Program-made: the position numbers and the translations under genes
Assembly: GCA_020434085.1 (NCBI GenBank)
Contig: JAGRBM010000475.1
Coordinates: 1-7,712 of the forward strand
Source of the DNA: Chrysiogenia bacterium
Lineage (GTDB): Bacteria > JAGRBM01
Reading direction: 5' to 3'
DNA: 7,712 bases
The notes under the pieces: model-generated
What the model saw: only the letters and a program-made list of their open reading frames with translations
What the model was told of the DNA's origin: nothing
Databases searched by the model: none
Part shown: piece after piece, positions 1-6,418 of the stretch
Layout of the letters: the number at the start of each line of letters is the position of its first letter
Numbering within the stretch: the first letter of the stretch is position 1

Positions 1-21
1 AAGGCTGGGTCCCCGAAATGA
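1..21 (+). CDS. Possible C-terminal tail of an upstream gene (partial, runs off the left edge)
   Basis: Frame 1 is open from the window edge and ends KAGSPK followed by TGA at 19-21. This TGA overlaps the ATG of the next gene at 18-20 as ATGA, the classic arrangement of translationally coupled genes. Only six codons are visible, so this is inference from geometry, not from similarity. In split PEP-synthase-like enzymes the ATP-grasp (PEP/pyruvate-binding) subunit is often encoded beside the phosphohistidine subunit, so that would be the natural candidate. The frame of the next gene is also open back to the edge, so the overlap may be chance. Confidence 0.3.
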   Translation, partial: KAGSPK

Positions 22-1712
22 ATACGCCCATCGATCCGCGCTGGCCGATGTATTCCAACGGCAACATCTCCGAAGTGCTGCCCGGCGCAATCACCCCGCT
101 CTCGTGGAGCTTCGTGGGACCGGTCATCGAGCACTCCTTCCGCGCGCAGATCCTGAGCTTCGGTGCCATGCCTGATCCGGGGCCCGAGCACCGCGTGCTG
201 GGCTTTTTCTATCACCGCCCCTACATCTGCATCTCCTACCTGGCCGAGGCCGCCGGCAAGACGCCGGGCTTGAGCCCGGACACGATCTACGAGGAATTTG
301 TCGGCAAGCCCGAGGCCCACACGCCGGGCTTTACCCTCTCGGATCTCTCACCGCGCGGGCTGCGGATTCTTGGCCGCGTGCTCGCCACGGTGGGCTCGCG
401 CCTGCGCACGCTCACAAAGGATGCGCAGAAAGTGACGGCCCTCGTTCATGCTGAAAAGCGAGAATCCTCGGCCGACAAGCTTGCCGCGCTCACAGACGCG
501 CAGCTCATCGACCCTCTCGAATTCGGCGAGCACCTCGTCGCCCCCTCGGTTACCCACATCTGGGCCTCCACCGTCGGCGTCACCACTTTCTCGATCCTGC
601 GCAAGCTCACCGAGCAGTGGCTCGACGACGAGGGCGGCGCGCTGGCCGCTTCGCTGGTAACCGGCATCGGCGAGCTGCCCAGCGCGAACCCGGCGTTCGG
701 CATCTACGAGCTGGCCGAGGTTGTAAAGGGCGACAAGCGCGTGCGCGCGCTCTTTGAGAGCACGCCCGACAACGCGGCGCTGTTTGAAAAGCTCGAGACC
801 GCCGAGGGCGAGGGATTCACCCGCCTTCGCGTTCGTCTGGAAGACTTTCTCGACCAGCACGGTCACCGCGCGGTCTGCGAGGCGGAGTTTCGCAACCCCT
901 GCTGGCGTGAAGATCCCACGCAGGTCCTTGCCATGATCCGCAACTATCTCGGAGAGGCCGTCACGCCGCCCTCGGGCATCAAACAGCGCCAGGAAGAGGT
1001 GCGCACGAAAGCCGAAGCCGATGCCCTGCGCCGGCTCTCCTTTATGCAGCGCCCCATCTTCAAGCGCGTGCTGGCATCAGCGCGTCGATACATTGCACTT
1101 CGCGAGCAGCTCAAGGACGTCGTCGTCCTGCGCTCTGACTGGGCGCGCCGCCGCTATCACGAGCTGGCCGGGCGTCTCGAAACGCAGGGCAAGCTCGCCT
1201 CGCGCAATGACATCTTCTTTCTTGTCTGGAGCGAGGTCCGCGATCTTGTCCGTGGCGAGCTGAGCGCGGGCGATGCGGCCAAAATCATCGCTCGCCGCCG
1301 GCAGGACTTCGAGTGGTGCCACGATTTGCAGGTACCGAAAATTCAGGACGGCGCCCCGCGCACGGTGAGTCTGGAAGACTTCGATGCCGGCTCGCGCATC
1401 GAAGGGATCGGCGTGTGCCCCGGCCGCGTTGAGGGCATTGCCCGCGTGGTAATTGACCCGCGCCGGGATTGCCGCGTCGAGCCCGGCGAGATCCTCATCG
1501 CGCCGGTAACCGACGCGGGCTGGACACCGCTCTTCATCAATGCCGCCGGACTGGTGGTGGATGTGGGCGGGCTGCTCTCCCACGGCTCGGTGGTTGCCCG
1601 CGAGTACGGCCTTCCCGCCGTGGTGGGCGCCGCAGGCGCCACCCGCCGCATCAAGACCGGCGACCGCGTGCTGGTCGACGGCGCGGCCGGGACCGTTGTT
1701 ATTCTCGATTAG
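18..1712 (+). CDS. PEP-utilising enzyme subunit: central substrate-binding-like region plus C-terminal phosphohistidine domain, no ATP-grasp domain
   Basis: The 564-residue protein resembles the middle and C-terminal parts of PEP synthase and rifampin phosphotransferase. Residues 12-34 hold the conserved NxxEVLPGxxTPLSWS entry motif. Residues 279-300 hold an HGHRxxxExxxxxPxWREDP block like that of the rifampin-binding domain. Residues about 465-564 form the swivelling phosphohistidine domain (GLLSHGSVVAREYGLPAVVG), with His522 as the expected phosphate carrier. The N-terminal ATP-binding domain of about 300 residues found in one-chain relatives is absent. The protein should therefore need a partner that phosphorylates His522, as in phenylphosphate synthase, where PpsA (histidine subunit) and PpsB (ATP subunit) are separate. 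Substrate is unknown: antibiotic, phenol-like compound or pyruvate are all possible. The ATG at 18 is chosen because it leaves a normal short lead before the first conserved motif and overlaps an upstream TGA. The Shine-Dalgarno is weak (AAGGCT at 1-6), and the frame is open to the left edge, so a longer N-terminus cannot be excluded. The stop overlaps the stop of the convergent gene by 4 bases. Confidence 0.85.
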   Translation: MNTPIDPRWPMYSNGNISEVLPGAITPLSWSFVGPVIEHSFRAQILSFGAMPDPGPEHRVLGFFYHRPYICISYLAEAAGKTPGLSPDTIYEEFVGKPEAHTPGFTLSDLSPRGLRILGRVLATVGSRLRTLTKDAQKVTALVHAEKRESSADKLAALTDAQLIDPLEFGEHLVAPSVTHIWASTVGVTTFSILRKLTEQWLDDEGGALAASLVTGIGELPSANPAFGIYELAEVVKGDKRVRALFESTPDNAALFEKLETAEGEGFTRLRVRLEDFLDQHGHRAVCEAEFRNPCWREDPTQVLAMIRNYLGEAVTPPSGIKQRQEEVRTKAEADALRRLSFMQRPIFKRVLASARRYIALREQLKDVVVLRSDWARRRYHELAGRLETQGKLASRNDIFFLVWSEVRDLVRGELSAGDAAKIIARRRQDFEWCHDLQVPKIQDGAPRTVSLEDFDAGSRIEGIGVCPGRVEGIARVVIDPRRDCRVEPGEILIAPVTDAGWTPLFINAAGLVVDVGGLLSHGSVVAREYGLPAVVGAAGATRRIKTGDRVLVDGAAGTVVILD

Positions 1713-3199
1713 GCCGCGCGCCGTAGGATTTCGAGCATCTGGTCGCGCTCGGGGCCGTTCACCTGCGGGGCGCGGTTTTCACGTTCCTGCCAGACCTTCA
1801 TCACCCGTTTCATCAGCTCGGGATCTCCCTGCATGGTCTTGGGCAGAGCCAGCATGTTGTAGACCCGCATCCCGGCGCGAAAGACAACTGGATCGGTCCG
1901 CATCGCCACGCCCACCCCTTCGCTCATTACCGAACGCATGAACTCGTCGGGATCTACCTGGGTCGATTGCGGCTCGGCCTTGCGTTTCGCCTGCCGCTCG
2001 CGTGCAGCGCGGGTCTGCCGGTCGGTTTTGAGGGCATGCTGATACCAGGGGCCCAGCTCTTCCTCCACGCGACGCTCTAAATTGAGCGAAAGCTCACGCA
2101 GGTCCCCGCCACTGCCTGCAACGGCCTGCGCGAGAAGCTGCGCGTAGAGAAACGACTGCGTCACCCCGCGCCCGTAGGCCGGGTTGGTGTGCATCGCCGT
2201 ATCGCCGACAGCGACAAAGCCCAGGACGATCGGCTCGCCCCTTTCATCGAGGAAGTACCGGCGCGTGTTCATCACCTGGCCGAATCCGCGCACGTCCGTG
2301 ATGGGATCGGCGCGCCCTTCTTCGATCCAGGGTGCGAACAGGGGAATCGCCTTCACTGCCGCGTCGAAGCGCTCCGGCTTGACGAGTTGCTTGAACTCCG
2401 CGTCATCGCGCGGCGTGGCGAGCATGATCGAGAAGATCCCCGAATCGCCGCGCACCAGAAGCGCAGCCATGTAGCCGAGATCCACGGCGTTGAAACCCCG
2501 AGCGTCCGGCGGCTCTTCCATGCCGGGACGCATCTTGTAGAAGCGCGAACAGATGAAGTAGCCGCAATGCTCGCTCTCCTGCCGCGGCCGCGGGGCACCA
2601 GCGCCTTCAAGCCACTCGTCCAGGCCCGTTCGCCTGCCTGAGGCATCGACCACCAGGTCGGCGCGATGCTCTTCCTCGCTGCCGTCTTCGCGGCGAATCC
2701 GCACGCCGGTTACCCGTTTGAGGCCCGTCGCCGCGTCGTCCTCGGCAAGCAGGCCGACGCACGCGCAACCGGCTTCTACCGTGACCAGTGGATTTCGCTC
2801 CACATGACGACGCAAGACCCAGTCGAAGGTGATGCGCCGACAGGCGAGCATGCAGACTTCCTCGTCGCCCGGCTGCGGGGAGGTATCTTCAATGGTCGGG
2901 GGCCAGAGATCTGCCATCGAGGTGTCATAGGCGCCCTCGTCCAGCAGTTCCTGATACAAGCCCGGAAATTCGTTTTTCAGCAGGTTGCGAAGGCGCGCGA
3001 TAAATCCATGGGAAGTGCGCACCTGGGGTGCCCCCTTGCGGTCCCAGTCCTCGAAGGCCTCCACTCGCGTGGTGGGAAGCGGCCCGCCGTCCTTTTCAAA
3101 GACGCGGACCCGATAACCCTGGTTTGAGAGCGCCAGCGCTGCGGCCAGCCCCGAGGCGCTGCCACCGATGACGATGATGTCTTCGATCTTCTTTGCCAT
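1709..3199 (-). CDS. FAD-dependent oxidoreductase / flavoprotein monooxygenase-like
   Basis: This 496-residue protein has the layout of group A flavin monooxygenases (PHBH/geranylgeranyl-reductase fold). An N-terminal Rossmann motif VIGGSASGLAAALAL has GGSASG at residues 12-17; the usual GxGxxG is GxSxxG here, a common variant in this group. Glu35 ends the second strand and should bind the FAD ribose. A conserved HGFIARLRNLL segment lies at 64-74, VVDASGR at 183-189, and a GD motif AVGDTAMHTNPAYGRG at 330-345, which contacts the FAD pyrophosphate and ribityl chain. The roughly 110 residues after the GD domain are charged and helical. No WxWxIP motif is seen, which argues against a flavin-dependent halogenase. 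The start is supported by GGAGG (3208-3212 on the complement) 8 bases before ATG. It is the third gene after tetR and the luciferase-like monooxygenase, with a 39-base gap, so co-transcription is likely. It probably hydroxylates, epoxidises or desaturates a hydrophobic substrate of the same pathway; the exact reaction is unknown. Confidence 0.85.
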   Translation of the reverse strand: MAKKIEDIIVIGGSASGLAAALALSNQGYRVRVFEKDGGPLPTTRVEAFEDWDRKGAPQVRTSHGFIARLRNLLKNEFPGLYQELLDEGAYDTSMADLWPPTIEDTSPQPGDEEVCMLACRRITFDWVLRRHVERNPLVTVEAGCACVGLLAEDDAATGLKRVTGVRIRREDGSEEEHRADLVVDASGRRTGLDEWLEGAGAPRPRQESEHCGYFICSRFYKMRPGMEEPPDARGFNAVDLGYMAALLVRGDSGIFSIMLATPRDDAEFKQLVKPERFDAAVKAIPLFAPWIEEGRADPITDVRGFGQVMNTRRYFLDERGEPIVLGFVAVGDTAMHTNPAYGRGVTQSFLYAQLLAQAVAGSGGDLRELSLNLERRVEEELGPWYQHALKTDRQTRAARERQAKRKAEPQSTQVDPDEFMRSVMSEGVGVAMRTDPVVFRAGMRVYNMLALPKTMQGDPELMKRVMKVWQERENRAPQVNGPERDQMLEILRRAA

Positions 3200-3238
3200 G
3201 ATCCACGCCTCCGACAGCGCAGTCGCTCAGGAAAACAC

Positions 3239-4399
3239 TCAGGCGGCCGAGCCCTTTTTCTGCGCCTTTTCGGCGTGGTGCTTCTGCACTTCCTGGGCGA
3301 TGGCCTGCCCGACCTGTCCAATGAACTTCGGGCGGTTCTGGCTGGCCCAGCCCATGGCTTCCTCGCGGGCGGTATTGCTGCCCTGAAAATGCGGGAAGAC
3401 GTAGCGCGCGATCAGCTCGTAGCTGCGCTTGGTGTTCTCGAAGTCGGCCCAGTTGACGGCCATTTGGAGGAAGGTACCGAAACCGCCGGACTCTTCCTGG
3501 AGCTTTTCGAGCTGGGCAATCGCGTCCTCGGGGGTGCCGATGACGGCCAGCCCAGACTTGAGGAGTGCGTCGACGGCCTTGTCGGGATCTCCCGCGGGTG
3601 CGAGCGGCAGGGCGCCCACTTCCTGGAAATACTTCAGCCAGTTCTGGAGGCCGAACTTCACATCCTCGCGGGCCTTCTCTCGGGTCTCGGCCACGTACAT
3701 CGGGCCCACCATGCGCCAGTCCTCGCGGTGCACCTGCTGACCGAACTCGGCAGCGCGCTCTTCGGCAATTTTCCAGTTGCTGGCCAGCGCGTTGTAACCG
3801 CCCTTGGTGGTGGCTCCGACCGAAAGCAGCGAGAGTCCGTATTTGCCCGCTGCGCGCGCGCCGGCGGGGGAGACCATGCTCGCCACGGCGATTTCCATTC
3901 CGCCGCGGGTGTAGGGCTTGAGCTGCAGGCGCGCTTCCTTGAGCTCGTACCAGTCGGTCTTCTCGGTCACCGTCTCGCCGCGCAACAGGCGAACGATGGC
4001 GCTGATGCCCTCGTCCATCATGTCGCGTTGTTTGAGGGTGTCGATCCCCATCATGAAGGCGTCGGAGGGAAGCGAGCCCGGACCGCAGCCGAGCATCACG
4101 CGCCCGCGCGTCTGGTGGTCGAGCTGCATCATGCGGTCGGCCAGCATGAGCGGGTGATGATACGGAAGCGAGGAAACGCCCGTGCCGAACTTGATGTGCC
4201 GGGTGCGCTCGCAGGCAGCGGCGATGAAAACTTCGGGGCTGGCGATGATTTCATAGCCCGCCGAGTGGTGCTCACCGATCCAGGCCTCATCAAAGCCCAG
4301 CTTGTCCAAGTGCTGGCACAGCTCGAAGTCGCGCTCGAGTGCGAGCGTAGGGTTTTCATCCACCGGATGAAAAGGCGCCAGGAAGATTCCAAATTTCAT
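3239..4399 (-). CDS. Luciferase-like (LLM class) flavin-dependent monooxygenase, limonene 1,2-monooxygenase-like
   Basis: The 386-residue protein is a bacterial-luciferase-family TIM barrel. Visible family signatures are MKFGIFLAPFH at the N-terminus, the first-strand/helix run LDKLGFDEAWIGEHHS (31-46), TGVSSLPYHHPLMLADR (73-89) and GRVMLGCGPG (99-108). The pattern, including SPEVFIAAACERT and KTDWYELKEARLQLKPY, matches the subgroup usually annotated as limonene 1,2-monooxygenase (LimB), which uses reduced flavin and O2 to epoxidise a double bond. That label is widely over-applied within LLM proteins, so only the family is firm. Such enzymes need a flavin reductase, and none is encoded in this window. 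The C-terminal 20 residues are lysine-rich and probably disordered. The start is supported by a strong AAGGAG (complement of 4405-4410) 5 bases before ATG. The gene follows tetR by 29 bases and precedes the FAD monooxygenase by 39, indicating one transcript from the tetR promoter. Confidence 0.9.
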   Translation of the reverse strand: MKFGIFLAPFHPVDENPTLALERDFELCQHLDKLGFDEAWIGEHHSAGYEIIASPEVFIAAACERTRHIKFGTGVSSLPYHHPLMLADRMMQLDHQTRGRVMLGCGPGSLPSDAFMMGIDTLKQRDMMDEGISAIVRLLRGETVTEKTDWYELKEARLQLKPYTRGGMEIAVASMVSPAGARAAGKYGLSLLSVGATTKGGYNALASNWKIAEERAAEFGQQVHREDWRMVGPMYVAETREKAREDVKFGLQNWLKYFQEVGALPLAPAGDPDKAVDALLKSGLAVIGTPEDAIAQLEKLQEESGGFGTFLQMAVNWADFENTKRSYELIARYVFPHFQGSNTAREEAMGWASQNRPKFIGQVGQAIAQEVQKHHAEKAQKKGSAA

Positions 4400-4428
4400 A
4401 ACCGCTCCTTACGACGGAGGATGCGCGC

Positions 4429-5142
4429 TCAGCGCCCCGCCTTTTTCTTTCTTGTCGCTGGATTGACCAGCCCATCGAAAACCATGTTCATGAACTGATC
4501 TATGAAGGGCCCGATATCCGCGCCGGGCATTTTCTGGGCATGCACGGCGGCGATGGACGAGGCCGTCGCGAAAAAGCTCAGCGCGGCCAGCTCGGGCAGG
4601 ACGTCCTTGCGCAACTCGCCGCTCTTCTGCCCGCGCCGGAAGATCTCGACATAGAGCTGGATAAATTCCTCGTTCTCCGGGCGCTCACCGATTTCGCTGA
4701 TCGGACTGGCCAGCACCTCGCGCGTCATGGCTTCCATCACCTCGCGGCGCTCGCCCCAGCGTTCGAGCATCAGGTGCGTGACGCGCTCGAGGTCCTTGCG
4801 CGCGCTCTTTGAGGGCGTGGCGAGTTCGTCGCGCAACAGTTCTGTCAGGCGCGCGGTGCTCTCGAAGATCAGTGACGCCTTGGTCTTGAAATGCAGGAAG
4901 TAGGTCGCCTTTGCGATGTCGGCGGCTTCGCAGATTTCCTCGATGGTGACGTTGTCGAATCCCCGCTCGGTAAACAGATCCATCGCGCATTCATAGATGC
5001 GCTGGCGCGTGCGTTCCTTCTTGCGCGTGCGGCGCGAGACCGGCGCGGCCTTGGCGGACGCGGCCTTGGCGGACACGGCCTTGGCAGCGGCTTTCTTCGT
5101 CCGGCCCGTGCGGCCGGCGGAACTTGTCTGGGGCTGGGTCAC
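4429..5142 (-). CDS. TetR/AcrR-family transcriptional regulator with a lysine/alanine-rich N-terminal arm
   Basis: This 237-residue regulator has a typical TetR DNA-binding domain. The helix-turn-helix lies at residues 66-85 (TIEEICEAADIAKATYFLHF region), preceded by helix 1 RIYECAMDLFTERGF (48-62). The ligand-binding part, about residues 90-228, is divergent as usual. It is longer than the normal 190-210 residues because of an N-terminal arm (1-47) rich in Lys, Arg and Ala with an imperfect AKAxS pentad repeated three times (21-35). It also ends in a basic tail RKKKAGR. Both ends may add non-specific DNA contacts; that is inference. The start codon is GTG at 5142, preceded by AGGAAG (complement of 5150-5155) with a 7-base spacer; no better in-frame start is visible before the conserved domain. 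It is first in an operon with two flavin monooxygenases and is divergent from the dehydrogenase gene. The palindrome 18 bases upstream of its start is the likely operator, so it probably represses itself, its operon and the divergent gene. Confidence 0.93.
   Translation of the reverse strand: MTQPQTSSAGRTGRTKKAAAKAVSAKAASAKAAPVSRRTRKKERTRQRIYECAMDLFTERGFDNVTIEEICEAADIAKATYFLHFKTKASLIFESTARLTELLRDELATPSKSARKDLERVTHLMLERWGERREVMEAMTREVLASPISEIGERPENEEFIQLYVEIFRRGQKSGELRKDVLPELAALSFFATASSIAAVHAQKMPGADIGPFIDQFMNMVFDGLVNPATRKKKAGR
5045..5089 (-). repeat. 15-base tandem repeat, three copies, inside tetR
   Basis: On the + strand GCGGCCTTGGCGGAC occurs at 5045-5059 and again, identical, at 5060-5074. 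A diverged third copy (11 of 15 bases) is at 5075-5089. In the tetR frame each unit encodes one Ala-Lys-Ala-containing pentad of the N-terminal arm. Being in frame, changes in copy number would lengthen or shorten the arm by five residues without breaking the gene. Confidence 0.85.
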
Positions 5143-5160
5143 TACACTTCTTCCTAAAAC

Positions 5161-5174
5161 TAGACTTGAGTCTA
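5161..5174. promoter_or_regulatory. Likely TetR operator, palindrome TAGACT-TG-AGTCTA
   Basis: A perfect 6-base inverted repeat with a 2-base centre lies in the divergent tetR/dehydrogenase intergenic region, 18 bases from the tetR start codon. Its length and symmetry suit a TetR-family dimer. It covers the whole proposed -10 hexamer of the tetR promoter (complement of 5169-5174) and overlaps the proposed -35 of the dehydrogenase promoter (5166-5171). One bound dimer could therefore block both. I saw no second copy in the other intergenic regions. Binding by this particular TetR is inferred from position, not shown. Confidence 0.7.
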
Positions 5175-5194
5175 TTTCTGGAGTGGAGTATTGT
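5166..5194 (+). promoter_or_regulatory. Putative sigma-70-type promoter of the dehydrogenase gene
   Basis: TTGAGT (5166-5171) and TATTGT (5189-5194) are separated by 17 bases; each matches four of six consensus positions. The start site would be near 5201, about 50 bases before the start codon. The promoter overlaps the divergent tetR promoter almost completely, and its -35 overlaps the palindrome. It is weaker by consensus than the tetR promoter. Confidence 0.5.
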
Positions 5195-5197
5195 CAA
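5169..5197 (-). promoter_or_regulatory. Putative sigma-70-type promoter of the tetR operon
   Basis: Read on the - strand, a perfect -35 TTGACA (5197-5192) is followed after 17 bases by TAGACT (5174-5169), which matches TATAAT at four of six positions. Transcription would start near 5162, just upstream of the AGGAAG ribosome site at 5155-5150, giving a leader of about 20 bases. The -10 lies inside the palindrome, as expected for autorepression. Confidence 0.6.
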
Positions 5198-5237
5198 CTG
5201 CGATCGCGGGGCCGAGCAATCCCTGCGCTCATCCCCA

Positions 5238-5243
5238 AAGGAG
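5238..5243 (+). promoter_or_regulatory. Ribosome binding site that sets the dehydrogenase start
   Basis: AAGGAG lies 9 bases before ATG 5253 and 6 bases before an in-frame GTG at 5250. The protein family begins at MRAAVFE, so ATG 5253 is preferred; the alternative would add one residue. The frame is open further upstream, but that part crosses the promoter and operator and is not coding. Confidence 0.7.
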
Positions 5244-5252
5244 CCAGGAGTG

Positions 5253-6272
5253 ATGAGAGCTGCCGTATTCGAGAAAATCGGTGTTCCCCTGAAAATCGAA
5301 GAACTGCCCGACCCCCAGATGGGGGAAAGCGAGCTTCTGATTCGCGTGAAGAGCTGCGGCGTGTGCGGCTCCGACATTCACGCCACCAGCGAGCCGCCGG
5401 GCCTGCCCAAGGGAACCATCCTGGGCCACGAGTTTGCCGGCGAAGTCGTCAAGGTCGGCCCCGCGGCCGTCGGCAACTGGAAAGAAGGCGACCGCGTGTG
5501 CGCCCTGCCCTACATCGGGTGCGGAAAATGCGAGGCCTGCCTTTCGGGAAGCGGGCACCGCTGCAAGAAGATCAAAGCCACCGGCTTTGGCCAGGTGGGC
5601 GGCGCCTACAGCGAGTACGCGCGCGTCGGTTCCTTCGAAGCACTGCGTCTTCCCGAGGGCGTGAGTTTCCAGGAAGGCGCGCTCGTCGAGCCGCTTTCGG
5701 TGGGGCTCCATGCCGTCAACAAGTCGCGCATGGAGCGCGGCGAGAATGTGCTGATCATCGGCGCCGGGCCCATCGGGCTCTCGGCAACGCTGTGGGCGCG
5801 TTTCTTCGGCGCCCGCCACGTGGTCGTCAGCGAAAAGAATCCCAAGCGCCTCGCACTTGCAGAGGAACTGGGCGCAACGGCAACCATCGACGCCTCCAAG
5901 GGAAGCGTCATCAGCCAGTTTGAAAAGGTCGCAGGCCGCGCCCCCGACATCATCTTCGAATGCGTCGGCGCGCCGGGAATGCTCCAGCAGTGCGTGGCCA
6001 TGGCCCCCGCCGAGGGACGCATCGTCGTGCTCGGCGTGCACTCCAAGCCTGACCAGCTCTTCCCCATCATGGCGATCCTCAAGGAAGTTAACATCCAGTT
6101 CATCCTGGGATACACCCGGCAGGATTTCGAGTTCACCCTCGACATGATGGGCGCGCGCCGCATCGACGCGCGCGCCATGATTACCGAGAGCGTGGACCTC
6201 GACCGCCTGCCGGAGATGTTCGAACTGCTTCGCAAACCCACCGACCAGTGCAAGGTGCTGATCGAGCCCTGA
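5253..6272 (+). CDS. Zinc-dependent medium-chain alcohol/polyol dehydrogenase (sorbitol/butanediol/threonine dehydrogenase-like)
   Basis: The 339-residue length is typical of two-domain MDR enzymes. The catalytic zinc site is visible: Cys38 (in CGVCGSD), His59 and Glu60 (in LGHEFAGEV) and Glu146 (in ALVEPLSVGLH). Four cysteines, 90, 93, 96 and 104 (GCGKCEACLSG and HRC), should bind the structural zinc. The coenzyme domain has VLIIGAGPIGL with GAGPIG at 170-175, followed by VVVSEKN, where Glu194 takes the position of the acidic residue that usually favours NAD+ over NADP+. The family oxidises secondary alcohols and vicinal diols, including 2,3-butanediol, sorbitol and threonine; the exact substrate cannot be read. 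Divergence from tetR across a shared operator ties it to the monooxygenases, and the following epoxide hydrolase makes a vicinal diol a reasonable substrate. Expression is probably repressed by the TetR protein. Confidence 0.9.
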   Translation: MRAAVFEKIGVPLKIEELPDPQMGESELLIRVKSCGVCGSDIHATSEPPGLPKGTILGHEFAGEVVKVGPAAVGNWKEGDRVCALPYIGCGKCEACLSGSGHRCKKIKATGFGQVGGAYSEYARVGSFEALRLPEGVSFQEGALVEPLSVGLHAVNKSRMERGENVLIIGAGPIGLSATLWARFFGARHVVVSEKNPKRLALAEELGATATIDASKGSVISQFEKVAGRAPDIIFECVGAPGMLQQCVAMAPAEGRIVVLGVHSKPDQLFPIMAILKEVNIQFILGYTRQDFEFTLDMMGARRIDARAMITESVDLDRLPEMFELLRKPTDQCKVLIEP

Positions 6273-6290
6273 TTGACGCACAAGAAGTGG

Positions 6291-6326
6291 CCCGTTCGAT
6301 CCTTCGACAAGCTCAGGACGAACGGG
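6291..6326. repeat. Left unit of a REP-like palindrome, able to form its own hairpin
   Basis: CCCGTTCG (6291-6298) pairs perfectly with CGAACGGG (6319-6326). Inside that, TCCT (6300-6303) pairs with AGGA (6315-6318), with A6299 bulged and an 11-base loop. The core matches the CCTTCGACAAGCTCAGGA element that I know as a dispersed repeat of many GC-rich genomes. Translated, it gives the artefact peptides SFDKLRTN and RPELVEG, seen in false ORFs on this region's other strand. Confidence 0.8.
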
Positions 6327-6380
6327 AAGCAGATGAAAGGTGAGTGAGTAGAATCCGTTCGTCCTGAGCTTGTCGAAGGA
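6300..6380. repeat. Perfect 26-base inverted repeat with a 29-base loop, two REP-like units head to head
   Basis: The left arm (6300-6325) and right arm (6355-6380) are exact reverse complements over 26 bases; the arms contain CCTTCGACAAGCTCAGGACG and its complement. The pair lies wholly in the 146-base gap between the dehydrogenase stop and the hydrolase start. A transcript would fold into a long stable hairpin. There is no T-run after it, so it is not a standard intrinsic terminator, but it could protect the upstream mRNA end or reduce read-through. The rest of this gap holds only the hydrolase ribosome site and no convincing promoter. Confidence 0.9.
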
Positions 6381-6407
6381 CAAACACAATGGGTGCAATA
6401 CTTCCGA

Positions 6408-6412
6408 AAGGA
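6408..6412 (+). promoter_or_regulatory. Ribosome binding site that sets the hydrolase start
   Basis: AAGGA lies 6 bases before ATG 6419. An in-frame ATG at 6389 would add ten residues (MGAILPKGLE), but it sits 9 bases after the repeat arm with no ribosome site. The downstream start also gives the usual short lead before the first conserved strand. Confidence 0.7.
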
Positions 6413-6418
6413 TTGGAA

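Noticed and set aside
1709-3199. Flavin-dependent halogenase
   Set aside because: The FAD motifs fit a general flavin monooxygenase; the halogenase WxWxIP motif is not seen.
3275-4498. Open frame of 407 codons on the + strand, opposite the LLM monooxygenase and the end of tetR
   Set aside because: It is antisense to a gene with clear family motifs and its own ribosome site. Its translation is low-complexity and His/Gly/Ala-rich with no recognisable domain. It is a GC-bias shadow.
5124-5252. Upstream extension of the dehydrogenase start to ATG 5124
   Set aside because: It would run through tetR's start, both promoters and the palindrome. The family N-terminus and the AAGGAG site point to ATG 5253.
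6300-6380. Intrinsic terminator after the dehydrogenase gene
   Set aside because: The stem is long and stable but has no T-run on either side, and both arms match a dispersed repeat element.
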